Shown: positions 24,630 to 33,469 of the stretch, piece by piece | Layout of the letters: each line of letters starts with the position of its first letter | How positions within the stretch are numbered: position 1 is the first letter of the stretch | Assembly: GCA_009924185.1 (NCBI GenBank) | Contig: RFSC01000002.1 | Coordinates: 1 to 38,574, forward strand | Length of the DNA: 38,574 nucleotides | Direction of reading: 5' to 3' | Origin: Actinomycetota bacterium | Lineage (GTDB): Bacteria; Actinomycetota; Actinomycetes; Nanopelagicales; Nanopelagicaceae | Program-made: the position numbers and the translations under genes | Notes under the pieces: model-generated | The model's input: the letters and a program-made list of their open reading frames with translations, nothing else | The model's database searches: none | Told to the model about the DNA's origin: nothing

Positions 24630-24636
24630 AAGGAGG
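24630..24636 (+). promoter_or_regulatory. perfect Shine-Dalgarno deciding the mfd start
   Basis: AAGGAGG lies eight bases before the ATG at 24645. It falls just after a GTG at 24627 that would otherwise extend the frame by six codons, so the ATG is the real start. Confidence 0.75.
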
Positions 24637-24644
24637 TTTTAGCT

Positions 24645-27600
24645 ATGAGATTACGTTCTCTCATCTCGCTATCTGAAACAACCCAAACTCTGCTGCAATC
24701 AAGTAATTCAAATCTGATCGCAATTCCGTCGGCAACTCCTTTTCTGATTGCAGAACAGTCAAAGGAAAATCAAATACTGCTGGTCGCGCATTCCAGTCAA
24801 CGCGCGACTGAGTTAACGCAGGAGTTGGCGGAGTTAATAGATGGGGTAATGGAGTTTCCCGCTTGGGAAACTTTGCCTCATGAAAAGTTAAGTCCCAATA
24901 GCGATACTGTCGCAAGAAGAATTCAGGCCTTACTCAACATAGAGCGGGCCAAAGTAGTGGTTACTTCTGCGCGCGCTTTGGTGCAACCAATCGTTTCATC
25001 TGCAATTGAGTTGCCACTTTTGCAGATATCTAGAGGAGAGCATCTTGAATTTGAAGCTCTGATTTCAAATCTAGTCCTAAGAGCTTATAACCGAGTTGAT
25101 ATGGTGGAGCGTCGTGGTGATTTTGCGGTAAGAGGTGGAATCATCGATGTGTTTCCACCGCTTTCGCCACACCCGGTCCGCATTGAGTTCTTTGGTGATG
25201 AGATTGAAGAGCTCAAATACTTTGAGATAAGTGATCAACGAAGTTTTGAGGCTATCAGCACTCCAATAACTCTGATTCCCTGCCGAGAGGTTTTGATAAC
25301 TGATGATGTCAAAGCGCGCGCTACAGATTTGAAGTTGCAATATCCAGAGCTAGTCGCCATGTGCACAAAGATAGAAGAGGGAATTTATGTTGAAGGCATC
25401 GAGTCACTAGCTGCGGTTCTAACTCCGAAGATGAAAACCTTGGTGGAGTATCTTTCAAATGACTCTAAAGTGATTTTGTTAGAGCAGGAGCGAATAAAAT
25501 CTCGGGTACAGGATTTGATTAGCACCAACCAAGAGTTTTTGGCTGCTGCCTGGTCCAACATTGCTTTAACCAGTAAATCTGATGCAGTTAACCCCCAAAT
25601 TCCACTCCGTACCGAACTCCAAATAGGTGCCTTTGTAGAACTGGATGATTTGAAAGAGTTGGCATCGGTCAAGGGGATTTCCTGGAACAGCATTAACTCC
25701 TTTGGCTTTGAATCTGATCCGGAAATCACACAGTTCTCCGAGATTGAGCCTTACCGAAACAAGGTGGAAAAAATAATCTCTGATGTTAGAAATCAATTGG
25801 CAGATGGTTTCTTAGTCGTTGTTTCAGTTGCGGGACATGGTTTGCAGGAACGATATCGAGATATCTTCCAGGAGGCGGATATTCCTGCGGTGCTTAAAGA
25901 GAGTATTGATGCCAAGTTAGTCAGGGGTAGCCTCTATTTAATTAGCTCAGCGTTTAGAAATGGTTTTAAGGATAATACGGAAAAGATTTTGTTTATCACT
26001 GAGGCTGAGATAACCGGCTCCAGAGATAACCGGATATCTGCCACCCGAATGCCATCCCGACGAAAAAAGAGCATCGATCCACTAGAGCTAAAGAGCGGGG
26101 ATTATGTAGTTCATGAGCATCATGGTGTTGGGCGATACATCGAGCTAGTTCAAAGAACTGTAGCTGGCGCATCACGTGAGTATTTGGTTATCGAGTACGC
26201 CGCATCCAAACGAGGACAACCAGCGGATCGGATTTATGTTCCAACAGATGCTCTCGAACAGATAACTAGATATGTTGGCGGTGAAACTCCAGCGGTAAGT
26301 CGCATCGGTGGCGGTGAATGGATCAAGGCAAAATCAAGGGCGAAGAAGGCGGTTAAAGAAATCGCTGGAGAGCTAATCCGTTTGTATGCAGCACGTACCA
26401 GCTCGCCAGGGTTTGCATTCTCTCCAGATACAACTTGGCAGCGAGAGCTAGAAGACTCCTTTGCATATGTTGAAACACCGGATCAGCTTGTGACAATTAA
26501 TGAGGTAAAGGCTGATATGGAAAAGCCTTATCCAATGGATCGAATTGTTTGCGGCGATGTGGGTTATGGAAAGACTGAAATTGCAATAAGAGCAGCATTC
26601 AAAGCGGTGCAAGATGGCAAACAGGTAGCGGTATTAGTGCCCACAACACTTTTAGCCCAACAACACTTTGCTACTTTCACTCAGCGCTACGCCGGGTTTC
26701 CGATAAAGGTTGCCGCCCTCTCTCGCTTCAACTCAACTAAAGAGATAAATGATGCGTTAAAAGACCTAACCTCTGGCGCGGTTGATGTCGTGATTGGAAC
26801 TCATCGCCTGCTTTCTGATGATGTTGCCTTTAGGGATCTGGGCCTCATAATCGTTGATGAAGAGCAGCGTTTTGGAGTAGAGCATAAGGAAAAGCTAAAA
26901 AAGCTGCGGGCCAGTGTTGATGTTCTGGCAATGTCAGCTACCCCGATTCCGCGGACCCTAGAGATGGCTATCACCGGCATTCGAGAGATGTCTACGATCG
27001 CTACCCCTCCAGAGGAGCGCCATCCGGTCCTTACTTATGTTGGTGCATATGACGACAAGCAGGTTGCAGCTGCGATTCACCGAGAGTTGTTAAGAGATGG
27101 TCAGGTCTTTTACATTCATAATCGTGTCGAAAGTATTGATGAAGTCGCTACCAGAATACGAAAGTTAGTACCTGAAGCACGAGTAGCAATAGCTCATGGC
27201 CAGATGAATGAAGCAGCTCTCGAACAGGTAGTAGTGGCTTTTTGGAATCGAGAGTTTGATGTTTTAGTTTCAACCACGATTGTAGAAAATGGTATTGATG
27301 TTGCTAACGCAAATACTCTTATTGTTGAACGCTCTGATGTTTTTGGACTTTCTCAATTGCATCAGTTGCGTGGCAGAGTGGGAAGAGGACGGGAGCGGGC
27401 CTATGCCTACTTCCTTTATCCCGCTGATAAACCGTTAACTGAGTTAGCGCTGGATCGTTTAACTACTATCGCAAAAAACACTGAGCTGGGAGCAGGTATG
27501 CAGGTTGCATTAAAGGATTTGGAGATTAGAGGAGCTGGCAATCTGCTAGGTGGCGAGCAATCTGGACACATTGCAGATGTGGGATTTGATCTTTATATGC

Positions 27601-28136
27601 GAATGGTGGGAGAAGCGGTTAATGAGTACAAGCGTGGAGTTATAGATGGCGTAGAAGAAATTCTGGAGTGCAAAGTAGAGCTACCTATAACCGCTCATCT
27701 TTCACCTGAGTATGTGCCTTCAGATCGCTTGAGACTTGACCTCTATCGACGTTTGGCTGATGCCAAAGATGATGCAGAGATTGATGCAATTAAAGAGGAG
27801 TTAGTGGATCGATTTGGTTCGCTGCCACATGAGGCGCAGGCGCTGTTGCAGGTTGCAAAACTGCGCACATTTGTTAAAGCGCATGGCATTACTGATTTTG
27901 CGGTCCAGGGTCGATATGTGAAGGTCGCTCCCTTACAGCCCAGCGAATCCTTAGAACTCAAGATAAATCGTCTCTATCCAGGCTCAATTGTGAAATCTGT
28001 GACAAAGGTGGTGATGATTGCCCGTCCGCAGAGCGCAGCGTGGGAGTCAGCAGCTGATGAAATAGGAGATACTTCACTCCTTGATTGGGCCTTTGAGTTA
28101 GCGCAGACTTTGCTTGAGCGCCCCAAACGAAAGTGA
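24645..28136 (+). CDS. mfd: transcription-repair coupling factor Mfd
   Basis: The 1163-residue protein has the full Mfd architecture. The N-terminal UvrB-like module (EFPAWETLPHEKLSPNSDTV, RRGDFAVRGGIIDVFPP) is followed by the RNA-polymerase-interacting domain (KSGDYVVHEHHGVGRYIEL). The translocase has Walker A GDVGYGKTEIA near residue 640, DEEQRFGVEHKEKL near 738, SATPIPRTLEM and LHQLRGRVGRGRERAYAY. The C-terminal TRCF domain includes LPSEYVPSDRLRL-type sequence (SPEYVPSDRLRLDLYRRLAD). Mfd pushes stalled RNA polymerase off lesions and recruits UvrA. The start is fixed by the AAGGAGG at 24630. The lipoprotein gene follows after 6 bp. Confidence 0.98.
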   Translation: MRLRSLISLSETTQTLLQSSNSNLIAIPSATPFLIAEQSKENQILLVAHSSQRATELTQELAELIDGVMEFPAWETLPHEKLSPNSDTVARRIQALLNIERAKVVVTSARALVQPIVSSAIELPLLQISRGEHLEFEALISNLVLRAYNRVDMVERRGDFAVRGGIIDVFPPLSPHPVRIEFFGDEIEELKYFEISDQRSFEAISTPITLIPCREVLITDDVKARATDLKLQYPELVAMCTKIEEGIYVEGIESLAAVLTPKMKTLVEYLSNDSKVILLEQERIKSRVQDLISTNQEFLAAAWSNIALTSKSDAVNPQIPLRTELQIGAFVELDDLKELASVKGISWNSINSFGFESDPEITQFSEIEPYRNKVEKIISDVRNQLADGFLVVVSVAGHGLQERYRDIFQEADIPAVLKESIDAKLVRGSLYLISSAFRNGFKDNTEKILFITEAEITGSRDNRISATRMPSRRKKSIDPLELKSGDYVVHEHHGVGRYIELVQRTVAGASREYLVIEYAASKRGQPADRIYVPTDALEQITRYVGGETPAVSRIGGGEWIKAKSRAKKAVKEIAGELIRLYAARTSSPGFAFSPDTTWQRELEDSFAYVETPDQLVTINEVKADMEKPYPMDRIVCGDVGYGKTEIAIRAAFKAVQDGKQVAVLVPTTLLAQQHFATFTQRYAGFPIKVAALSRFNSTKEINDALKDLTSGAVDVVIGTHRLLSDDVAFRDLGLIIVDEEQRFGVEHKEKLKKLRASVDVLAMSATPIPRTLEMAITGIREMSTIATPPEERHPVLTYVGAYDDKQVAAAIHRELLRDGQVFYIHNRVESIDEVATRIRKLVPEARVAIAHGQMNEAALEQVVVAFWNREFDVLVSTTIVENGIDVANANTLIVERSDVFGLSQLHQLRGRVGRGRERAYAYFLYPADKPLTELALDRLTTIAKNTELGAGMQVALKDLEIRGAGNLLGGEQSGHIADVGFDLYMRMVGEAVNEYKRGVIDGVEEILECKVELPITAHLSPEYVPSDRLRLDLYRRLADAKDDAEIDAIKEELVDRFGSLPHEAQALLQVAKLRTFVKAHGITDFAVQGRYVKVAPLQPSESLELKINRLYPGSIVKSVTKVVMIARPQSAAWESAADEIGDTSLLDWAFELAQTLLERPKRK

Positions 28137-28142
28137 GAGTTT

Positions 28143-28742
28143 GTGAAGAGATTTCTAGCTGTAATTCTGGCGGTTGCATTAGTAGCGGTAACTGGTTGTT
28201 CAAAGGTTGACTCAGCAGCAACTGTTGGTGACCGAGAGATTGCTCTCTCTGATCTGCAATCACAAGTAGATCTAATCCTCAAAGAGCGTGAAGGTGTCGA
28301 TACGACGCAGATGCAGCTTGAAGATGGCGAGGCTTTGACCCGCTCTCAACTTTCTTACATGATTTCAAATGCCATTATCGAAGATGTTGCTAAAGATGAG
28401 AAGATTGAAATCAGCGCCTCCGAGATTGAGGCTTACAAGATTGAGATTTATACCAACATTGGCGGTGAAGCTAACCTGCCTAACGTCCTAGTTAGCGCTG
28501 CAATTCCTTCAACCTCACTTGATGATGTTTTGCGTCGCGACCTAGTTTTGCGTAAATTGACTGAGCAACAATCTGCGGCCGGTGCTGATGAAACCACCAT
28601 CAATACCTTCATCCAGAAGTTGGTTACCGACAAAGCCAAAGCTCTTAAAGTTACCGTTAATCCAAGATATGGAAAGTGGGATGAGTCCACGCTTACTGTG
28701 GTTGCAGCAGAAGCATCGGGCGACGCGGTTACAGATAAGTAA
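28143..28742 (+). CDS. SurA-N-like lipoprotein
   Basis: The 199-residue protein starts at a GTG with a lipoprotein signal peptide, MKRFLAVILAVALVAVTGCS, the lipobox being VTGC. After Cys19 comes SAATVGDREIALSDLQSQVD, typical of the SurA/PrsA N-terminal chaperone region, then helical, charged sequence. No parvulin PPIase domain follows within the length. It probably acts as an extracytoplasmic folding factor tethered to the membrane. It lies between mfd and mazG, where actinobacteria often have a lipoprotein. In M. tuberculosis lpqU sits nearby but is a different type. Confidence 0.8.
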   Translation: MKRFLAVILAVALVAVTGCSKVDSAATVGDREIALSDLQSQVDLILKEREGVDTTQMQLEDGEALTRSQLSYMISNAIIEDVAKDEKIEISASEIEAYKIEIYTNIGGEANLPNVLVSAAIPSTSLDDVLRRDLVLRKLTEQQSAAGADETTINTFIQKLVTDKAKALKVTVNPRYGKWDESTLTVVAAEASGDAVTDK

Positions 28743-28748
28743 AAAGTT

Positions 28749-29393
28749 ATGGCATACGAAAATCTGATTCGCCTCGCTGAGGTAATGAATCAACTTCGTT
28801 CGCCTGGTGGGTGTCCATGGGATGCAGAACAAACCCATGAATCACTGCTCAAATACTTGTTAGAGGAGTCCTACGAATTCATTGAATCTGTTGAGAGTGG
28901 CAATCGCGTTGATATGCGCGAAGAGCTGGGCGATCTTTTGCTGCAGGTTTACTTCCACTCTCGGATAGCGCAGGAGCATGAAACACAGCCCTTCAATATT
29001 GATGATGTTGCAAAATCAGTTGCTGACAAGTTGATATCCCGTCATCCCCATGTGTTCTCAGGGGAAACGGTCAGTTCTAGTGGGGATGTTTTGGAAAATT
29101 GGGAGCGGATCAAAAGAGAAGAAAAAGGCCGCACCTCTGCTCATGATGGCGTTCCAACTGGACAACCAGCATTGCCTTTAGCAACTAAGTTAATTTATCG
29201 GGCGCAGAAAAATCATCTAGAGATGCCGGTTCATCCCGCGGAGACACCATTAGATGCAGAGATGTTAGGGGAGCAGCTGCTCTCTCTGGTCTCTTGGGCG
29301 GTAACTCATGATGTGGATCCTGAGGTGGCGCTTCGTAAAGCAGCGATGCAGTACCGAGACAAAATGAGCGAAGAGGAAGCGCAACGCAAATAA
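28749..29393 (+). CDS. mazG: nucleoside triphosphate pyrophosphohydrolase MazG
   Basis: The 214-residue protein has the all-alpha NTP-PPase core LRSPGGCPWDAEQTHESL, with metal ligands EESYEFIE (E39, E40, E43) and MREELGDLLLQV (E59, D62). A second, divergent half (TKLIYRAQKNHLEM...) lacks the full ligand set. It hydrolyses non-canonical or excess NTPs to NMP and PPi, protecting from oxidised nucleotides. It is shorter than the ~263-325 residue two-domain enzymes and seems to keep one active site. It follows the lipoprotein by 6 bp. Confidence 0.95.
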   Translation: MAYENLIRLAEVMNQLRSPGGCPWDAEQTHESLLKYLLEESYEFIESVESGNRVDMREELGDLLLQVYFHSRIAQEHETQPFNIDDVAKSVADKLISRHPHVFSGETVSSSGDVLENWERIKREEKGRTSAHDGVPTGQPALPLATKLIYRAQKNHLEMPVHPAETPLDAEMLGEQLLSLVSWAVTHDVDPEVALRKAAMQYRDKMSEEEAQRK

Positions 29394-29423
29394 TCTTGGT
29401 TTTTCAGGCTAGACTGCGCGCCC

Positions 29424-30704
29424 GTGACCAACATTAAATCTGTAAATGCGCGCGAGATTCTTGATTCTCGCGGAAATCCAACTGTTGAAGTTGATGTTTA
29501 TTTAGAAGATGGGTCTTTTGCCCGGGCCGCAGTGCCAAGTGGTGCCTCGACCGGTGCTTTTGAGGCGGCCGAGTTACGAGATGGTGGAGCCAGATATTTA
29601 GGTAAGGGTGTCGCAGAGGCTGTTGCCAATGTGAAAAGCAAGATTGCGCCAGTTGTAGTAGGAAGAGATGCCTTTGACCAGCGCGGTTTAGATCAAGCGA
29701 TGATTGATTTAGATGCCACAGTGAATAAATCTTCACTTGGTGCCAATGCAATTCTCGGAGTTTCTTTAGCGGTTGCTAAAGCGGCAGCACAATCTAAACA
29801 ACAGCCTTTTTATGCATTTATAGGTGGTCCATCAGCGAATCTTTTGCCGATTCCGATGATGAATATTCTAAATGGTGGCGCTCATGCCGATACCAATGTT
29901 GATATTCAAGAGTTCATGATTGCGCCAATTGGTGCTGAGTCATTCAAAGAGGCTCTACGTTGGGGAGCTGAGATTTATCACAATCTAAAAGCGGTCCTAA
30001 AGAAGCGTGGACTTGCAACCAGTATTGGTGATGAGGGTGGATTTGCTCCAAACCTTGAATCAAATCGCGCGGCACTTGATTTGATTGTAGAGGCGGTAGA
30101 AAAAGCGGGGTACAAAGTAGGTAGCCAAATTGCGCTAGCTATGGATGTCGCCGCTACTGAGTTTTATAAAGATGGAAAGTATGCCTTCGAAGGTAGTTCA
30201 TTAACCGCTGAGGAGATGATCGCCTATTACAAGGGATTAGTAGATTCCTATCCGATGGTCTCAATCGAAGATCCGTTATCAGAGGATGATTGGGATGGTT
30301 GGAAAGCTATAACTACAGAGTTGGGTTCACGAGTTCAATTGGTGGGCGATGATTTATTTGTTACCAATCCAACCCGCTTGGCCCGTGGTATTTCAGAAAG
30401 TACCGCGAACGCTCTGTTGGTTAAGGTAAATCAAATTGGAACTCTCACTGAAACTCTAGATGCGGTAGCGATGGCGCATAAGGCCGGATACCGCTCCATG
30501 ATGAGCCATAGATCAGGTGAAACAGAGGACACAACTATTGCCGATCTTGCTGTTGCTGCATTATGTGGACAGATTAAAACCGGCGCCCCAGCTCGTAGCG
30601 AAAGAGTTGCAAAGTACAATCAGCTGTTAAGAATTGAAGAGGAGTTAGGTGGAGCGGCAAAGTACGCCGGCCGCGAAGCTTTTCCTAGATTCACTTCTCG
30701 CTAG
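29424..30704 (+). CDS. eno: enolase
   Basis: The 426-residue enzyme starts at a GTG. It has NAREILDSRGNPTVEVDV, GASTGAFEAAELRDG, the catalytic Glu in TSIGDEGGFAPN, SIEDPLSEDDWDGW, the catalytic Lys in ALLVKVNQIGT and MSHRSGETEDTTIADLAV. It interconverts 2-phosphoglycerate and PEP, the substrate of Ppc encoded nearby. TAGACT (29410-29415) lies eight bases before the GTG, suiting a leaderless mRNA, and there is no Shine-Dalgarno. The eno-ftsB-DUF501-ppx order is the conserved actinobacterial arrangement. Confidence 0.99.
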   Translation: MTNIKSVNAREILDSRGNPTVEVDVYLEDGSFARAAVPSGASTGAFEAAELRDGGARYLGKGVAEAVANVKSKIAPVVVGRDAFDQRGLDQAMIDLDATVNKSSLGANAILGVSLAVAKAAAQSKQQPFYAFIGGPSANLLPIPMMNILNGGAHADTNVDIQEFMIAPIGAESFKEALRWGAEIYHNLKAVLKKRGLATSIGDEGGFAPNLESNRAALDLIVEAVEKAGYKVGSQIALAMDVAATEFYKDGKYAFEGSSLTAEEMIAYYKGLVDSYPMVSIEDPLSEDDWDGWKAITTELGSRVQLVGDDLFVTNPTRLARGISESTANALLVKVNQIGTLTETLDAVAMAHKAGYRSMMSHRSGETEDTTIADLAVAALCGQIKTGAPARSERVAKYNQLLRIEEELGGAAKYAGREAFPRFTSR

Positions 30705-30742
30705 TTTGGATTACAACCAGCGCTGAGAGTTAAGGAGCGGAT

Positions 30743-31189
30743 ATGAGACGCAGGAAGTTAAAGCTGCGCTCGGCTCTGGAGGGATTTGCTGAAAAACGTG
30801 GAATCTCAACTCGGTTACTAATTCTTTTTATTGTTCTCTTTGGTGTTGCAGTTACTCTGGCACCGCCAACACAACATTACTTTGCACAGCGCGCGCAGAT
30901 CAGCGCATTGCAAGCAGATGTTGAATCCAACCGTAAAAAACTACAAGAGGCGCGTGCTGAGTTGCAAAGATGGCGGGATCCTGAGTACATAAAATCTCAG
31001 GCTCGTGACCGACTTCATTTTGTGTTGCCAGGGGAGCGGCAGTACATAATTCTGGGAGTCAATAATCAGGTTGATGATGGCACCTCAACCGCTGCACCAA
31101 TTAATCAAGATTTTCCTTTAGGCGTACCTTGGTACTCCCGAGTCATCTCCTCCATCACATCAGTTGGTGTCGGAGCGCAAAATCCATGA
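30743..31189 (+). CDS. ftsB: FtsB/DivIC-family septum formation initiator
   Basis: The 148-residue bitopic protein has a basic cytosolic N-terminus, one TM at about 24-40 (LLILFIVLFGVAVTLAP) and a coiled coil at about 48-78. The conserved YIKSQARDRLHFVLPGE motif follows, and the tail is hydrophilic. FtsB joins FtsL and FtsQ in the divisome and activates FtsWI septal wall synthesis. Its Shine-Dalgarno AAGGAG is clear. The location after eno identifies the actinobacterial divIC/ftsB. It is a second division gene in this window alongside the Glp-GlpR pair. Confidence 0.95.
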   Translation: MRRRKLKLRSALEGFAEKRGISTRLLILFIVLFGVAVTLAPPTQHYFAQRAQISALQADVESNRKKLQEARAELQRWRDPEYIKSQARDRLHFVLPGERQYIILGVNNQVDDGTSTAAPINQDFPLGVPWYSRVISSITSVGVGAQNP

Positions 31190-31199
31190 GTAGCAGCAC

Positions 31200-31715
31200 A
31201 TGAGCAATAAACCAAGCGCTGAAGATTTGGCGGCGATAGAGGTACAGCTAGGTCGCACCCCAAGAGATGTCCATGCCGTGGCGTACCGCTGCCCATGCGG
31301 CAATCCGGCGGTTGTTGAGACGCCACCGCGCTTAAATGATGGAACTCCTTTTCCAACCTTTTACTACGCCACTTGTCCCAACTTAACCTCTGCGATTTCA
31401 ACCCTAGAAAACTCAACTTTGATGGCAGAGATGAATGAGCGTCTTCAAATTGATGCGCAATTAGCTGGCGAATACCGTGCAGCGCATGATGATTATTTGG
31501 CGGCCAGAGCTGCCTTGGGTATTGAGGTTCCGGAAATCTCAGATACCTCAGCTGGAGGAATGCCAGATCGGGTTAAATGTCTACACTCTTTGATTGCGCA
31601 TTCATTAGCGGCTGGAGCTGGTGTTAATCCACTTGGCGATGAGGCATTGTCGAAACTGCCGCAGTGGTGGCAAAACGGAGATTGTTTAGAGCGTCGTAAT
31701 CAGGAGCGAAAGTAA
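31200..31715 (+). CDS. DUF501 protein
   Basis: The 171-residue cytosolic protein belongs to DUF501, found almost always between ftsB/divIC and ppx. It has a cysteine-containing N-terminal core: VAYRCPCGNPAVVETPPRL, then PTFYYATCPNL and a helical C-terminus with HSLIAHSLAAGAGVNPLGDE. The conserved Cys residues may bind metal. No function is established. It lies 10 bp after ftsB, and its stop directly abuts the ppx ATG, so the three are likely one transcript. Confidence 0.93.
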   Translation: MSNKPSAEDLAAIEVQLGRTPRDVHAVAYRCPCGNPAVVETPPRLNDGTPFPTFYYATCPNLTSAISTLENSTLMAEMNERLQIDAQLAGEYRAAHDDYLAARAALGIEVPEISDTSAGGMPDRVKCLHSLIAHSLAAGAGVNPLGDEALSKLPQWWQNGDCLERRNQERK

Positions 31716-32630
31716 ATGTCTCGAGTAGCGGCGATTGATTGTGGAACCAACTCAATTCGATTGTTGATAGCAGATGTTTCAGGTGACAACTTCCGCGAAG
31801 TTTCTAGAACCATGGAGATTGTTCGGTTGGGTCAAGGTGTGGATCAAAACAAAGCTTTTCACCCTGATGCTTTAGAACGTACCTTCAAAGCGGTTCAGTT
31901 GTTTGCTGATGAAATCAGTAGGCGGGGTGTATCCAAAATTAGATTTTGTGCCACCAGCGCAACACGTGATGCCACCAATAGAGATTTGTTCATAGATGGC
32001 GTCAAAGATTTATTGGGCGTTGCGCCGGAGGTGATTAGTGGTGAGGAAGAGGCCAGACTCTCATTTTTAGGGGCAACTAAAGAGTTGAAGGGTTTTGGTG
32101 CGCCATATCTAGTAGTTGATATTGGTGGTGGCTCTACCGAGTTTGTTTTTGGCGCTGAGACGGTTCAGTTTGCCAAAAGTCAGAACATCGGTTGTGTTCG
32201 AATGAGCGAGAGGCATTTCACCTCACTTCCACCAAAACCAGATGAGATTGAAAGAGCAAGACAAGATATTGATGCTGCAATTCAAGAGGCGGCCAAATTT
32301 GTGCCAATCACAGAGGCAAAAACTTTGATTGCGGTGGCAGGAACAGCAACCACTGTTGCAGCCGCCGCTCTAGAGTTAAAGCAATACGACCGCTATGCCA
32401 TACATCTTTCTCGTATTTCTGCTGCCAAAACCCATGAAGTTGCCAATGCTTTCCTACAAATGAATCGTGAAGAGATTGGCGCTTTGGGCTACATGCACCC
32501 CGGTAGAGTCGATGTTATCGCCGCTGGCTCCCTAGTGTTATCTCGAATTATGGAGCTTTCTAAAGCGAAAGAATTTGTTGCCTCCGAGTCAGACATACTT
32601 GATGGAATGGCTTGGTCACTTGCCGACTAA
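31716..32630 (+). CDS. ppx: exopolyphosphatase / pppGpp phosphohydrolase, Ppx-GppA family
   Basis: The 304-residue ASKHA-fold protein has the phosphate-1 motif AIDCGTNSIRLLIAD, the catalytic Glu region VISGEEEARLSFLG, phosphate-2 VVDIGGGSTEFVFG and an adenosine-like motif VAGTATTVAAAALEL. It is the short form without the C-terminal HD domain, as in actinobacterial Ppx1/Ppx2. It releases phosphate from polyphosphate and/or converts pppGpp. The reading frame end overlaps the next gene's start region. Confidence 0.96.
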   Translation: MSRVAAIDCGTNSIRLLIADVSGDNFREVSRTMEIVRLGQGVDQNKAFHPDALERTFKAVQLFADEISRRGVSKIRFCATSATRDATNRDLFIDGVKDLLGVAPEVISGEEEARLSFLGATKELKGFGAPYLVVDIGGGSTEFVFGAETVQFAKSQNIGCVRMSERHFTSLPPKPDEIERARQDIDAAIQEAAKFVPITEAKTLIAVAGTATTVAAAALELKQYDRYAIHLSRISAAKTHEVANAFLQMNREEIGALGYMHPGRVDVIAAGSLVLSRIMELSKAKEFVASESDILDGMAWSLAD

Positions 32631-33363
32631 TCCAGCACGTTTAGCACCAAAACTTTCCAACTTGAAGTTGCTAGATCAAGAGTTAATCAAGTGCACCGCA
32701 TGCCCGAGGCTTGTGCAGTGGCGACAAGAGGTTGCAGTCACCAAGCGAAGGGCATATCAAGATCAAAAGTACTGGGGAAAACCAATTACAGGTTTTGGCC
32801 CAACAAATGCCAAAGTTGCGGTGATTGGGTTAGCTCCCGGAGCGCATGGCGCTAACCGCACCGGTCGAGTCTTTACCGGTGATAGTTCTGGAGATTGGCT
32901 GTATCGCTCCTTACATAAAAATGGTTTAGCAAAGATTCCAACCAGCGACTCTTTAAATGATGGACAAGAGTTAATCGACACTCGAATTATGTGCGCGGTG
33001 CGATGTGTTCCACCAGGAAACAAACCAAGTATTGAAGAGAGTAAAAAATGTCAGCCCTGGTTACTAAGAGAGGTGGAGCTGCTCTTCCCAACAACTCGAA
33101 GCTACTTGGCCCTAGGTGGGATCGCTTGGCGCGCCATCATCGATGCACTTGCGGAGTTGGGTGAGGAATTGCCTAGAAACCGCCCAAAGTTTGGCCACGG
33201 TGCCCAATTCAACTTTCTGGGCAGTGATGGGAATACTAGATTGGTCATTGGGAGTTACCATCCCAGCCAACAGAATACTTTTACGGGGAAGCTAACGCGG
33301 AGCCAATTGGATTCGGTGGTTAAAAAGGCAGGTAGATTTGCCCACTCAGGTAAGCCCCTGTAG
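32602..33363 (+). CDS. family 5 uracil-DNA glycosylase (UDGb)
   Basis: The protein is 253 residues from the ATG at 32602. An in-frame start at 32575 and a TTG at 32620 are alternatives. The fold has the family 4/5 iron-sulfur cysteines CTACPRL and the later Cys pair region CAVRCVPPGNKPSIEESKKCQPW. Its active-site motif IGLAPGAHGANRTGRVFTGD, with Ala where family 4 has Glu/Asp, identifies family 5. SYHPSQQNTFTGK supplies the conserved His. It removes uracil and other deaminated bases, including hypoxanthine, from DNA. It overlaps the ppx end by 29 bp, and its last codons and stop lie inside the downstream tRNA. Confidence 0.92.
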   Translation: MEWLGHLPTNPARLAPKLSNLKLLDQELIKCTACPRLVQWRQEVAVTKRRAYQDQKYWGKPITGFGPTNAKVAVIGLAPGAHGANRTGRVFTGDSSGDWLYRSLHKNGLAKIPTSDSLNDGQELIDTRIMCAVRCVPPGNKPSIEESKKCQPWLLREVELLFPTTRSYLALGGIAWRAIIDALAELGEELPRNRPKFGHGAQFNFLGSDGNTRLVIGSYHPSQQNTFTGKLTRSQLDSVVKKAGRFAHSGKPL

Positions 33364-33426
33364 CCCAACGGCAGAGGCAGACGACTTAAAATCGTCCAAG
33401 TGTGGGTTCGACCCCCACCGGGGGCA
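33354..33426 (+). tRNA. tRNA with anticodon TAA (Leu), class I shape
   Basis: The cloverleaf runs acceptor GCCCCTG/CGGGGGC (one T-G pair), T8-A9, a 3-bp D stem GCC/GGC, anticodon stem GACGA/TCGTC with loop CTTAAAA (anticodon TAA at 33387-33389), variable CAAGT, T stem GTGGG/CCCAC with loop TTCGACC and discriminator A. CCA is not encoded. UAA reads Leu UUA/UUG, and A73 suits LeuRS. However, bacterial tRNA-Leu normally has a long variable arm, absent here. The 5' ten bases are also the last codons and stop of the UDG gene. Confidence 0.88.
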
Positions 33427-33451
33427 CATATCTGTCAGCAGTACCGATATG
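33427..33451 (+). repeat. inverted repeat between tRNA and BI-1 gene
   Basis: CATATC (33427-33432) and GATATG (33446-33451) form a stem, extended by GT/AC after one mismatch, immediately at the tRNA 3' end. It may guide tRNA 3' processing, act as a weak terminator or overlap the promoter of the following gene. Confidence 0.4.
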
Positions 33452-33469
33452 AACTACTAAAGGAGAGCA

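Noticed and set aside
24627..24644. An upstream GTG start for mfd
   Set aside because: The perfect AAGGAGG lies within this extension and points to the ATG at 24645.
27958..28282. Two ~100-codon minus-strand frames at the mfd/lipoprotein junction
   Set aside because: They lie opposite the conserved mfd C-terminus and the lipoprotein signal peptide and show no plausible product.
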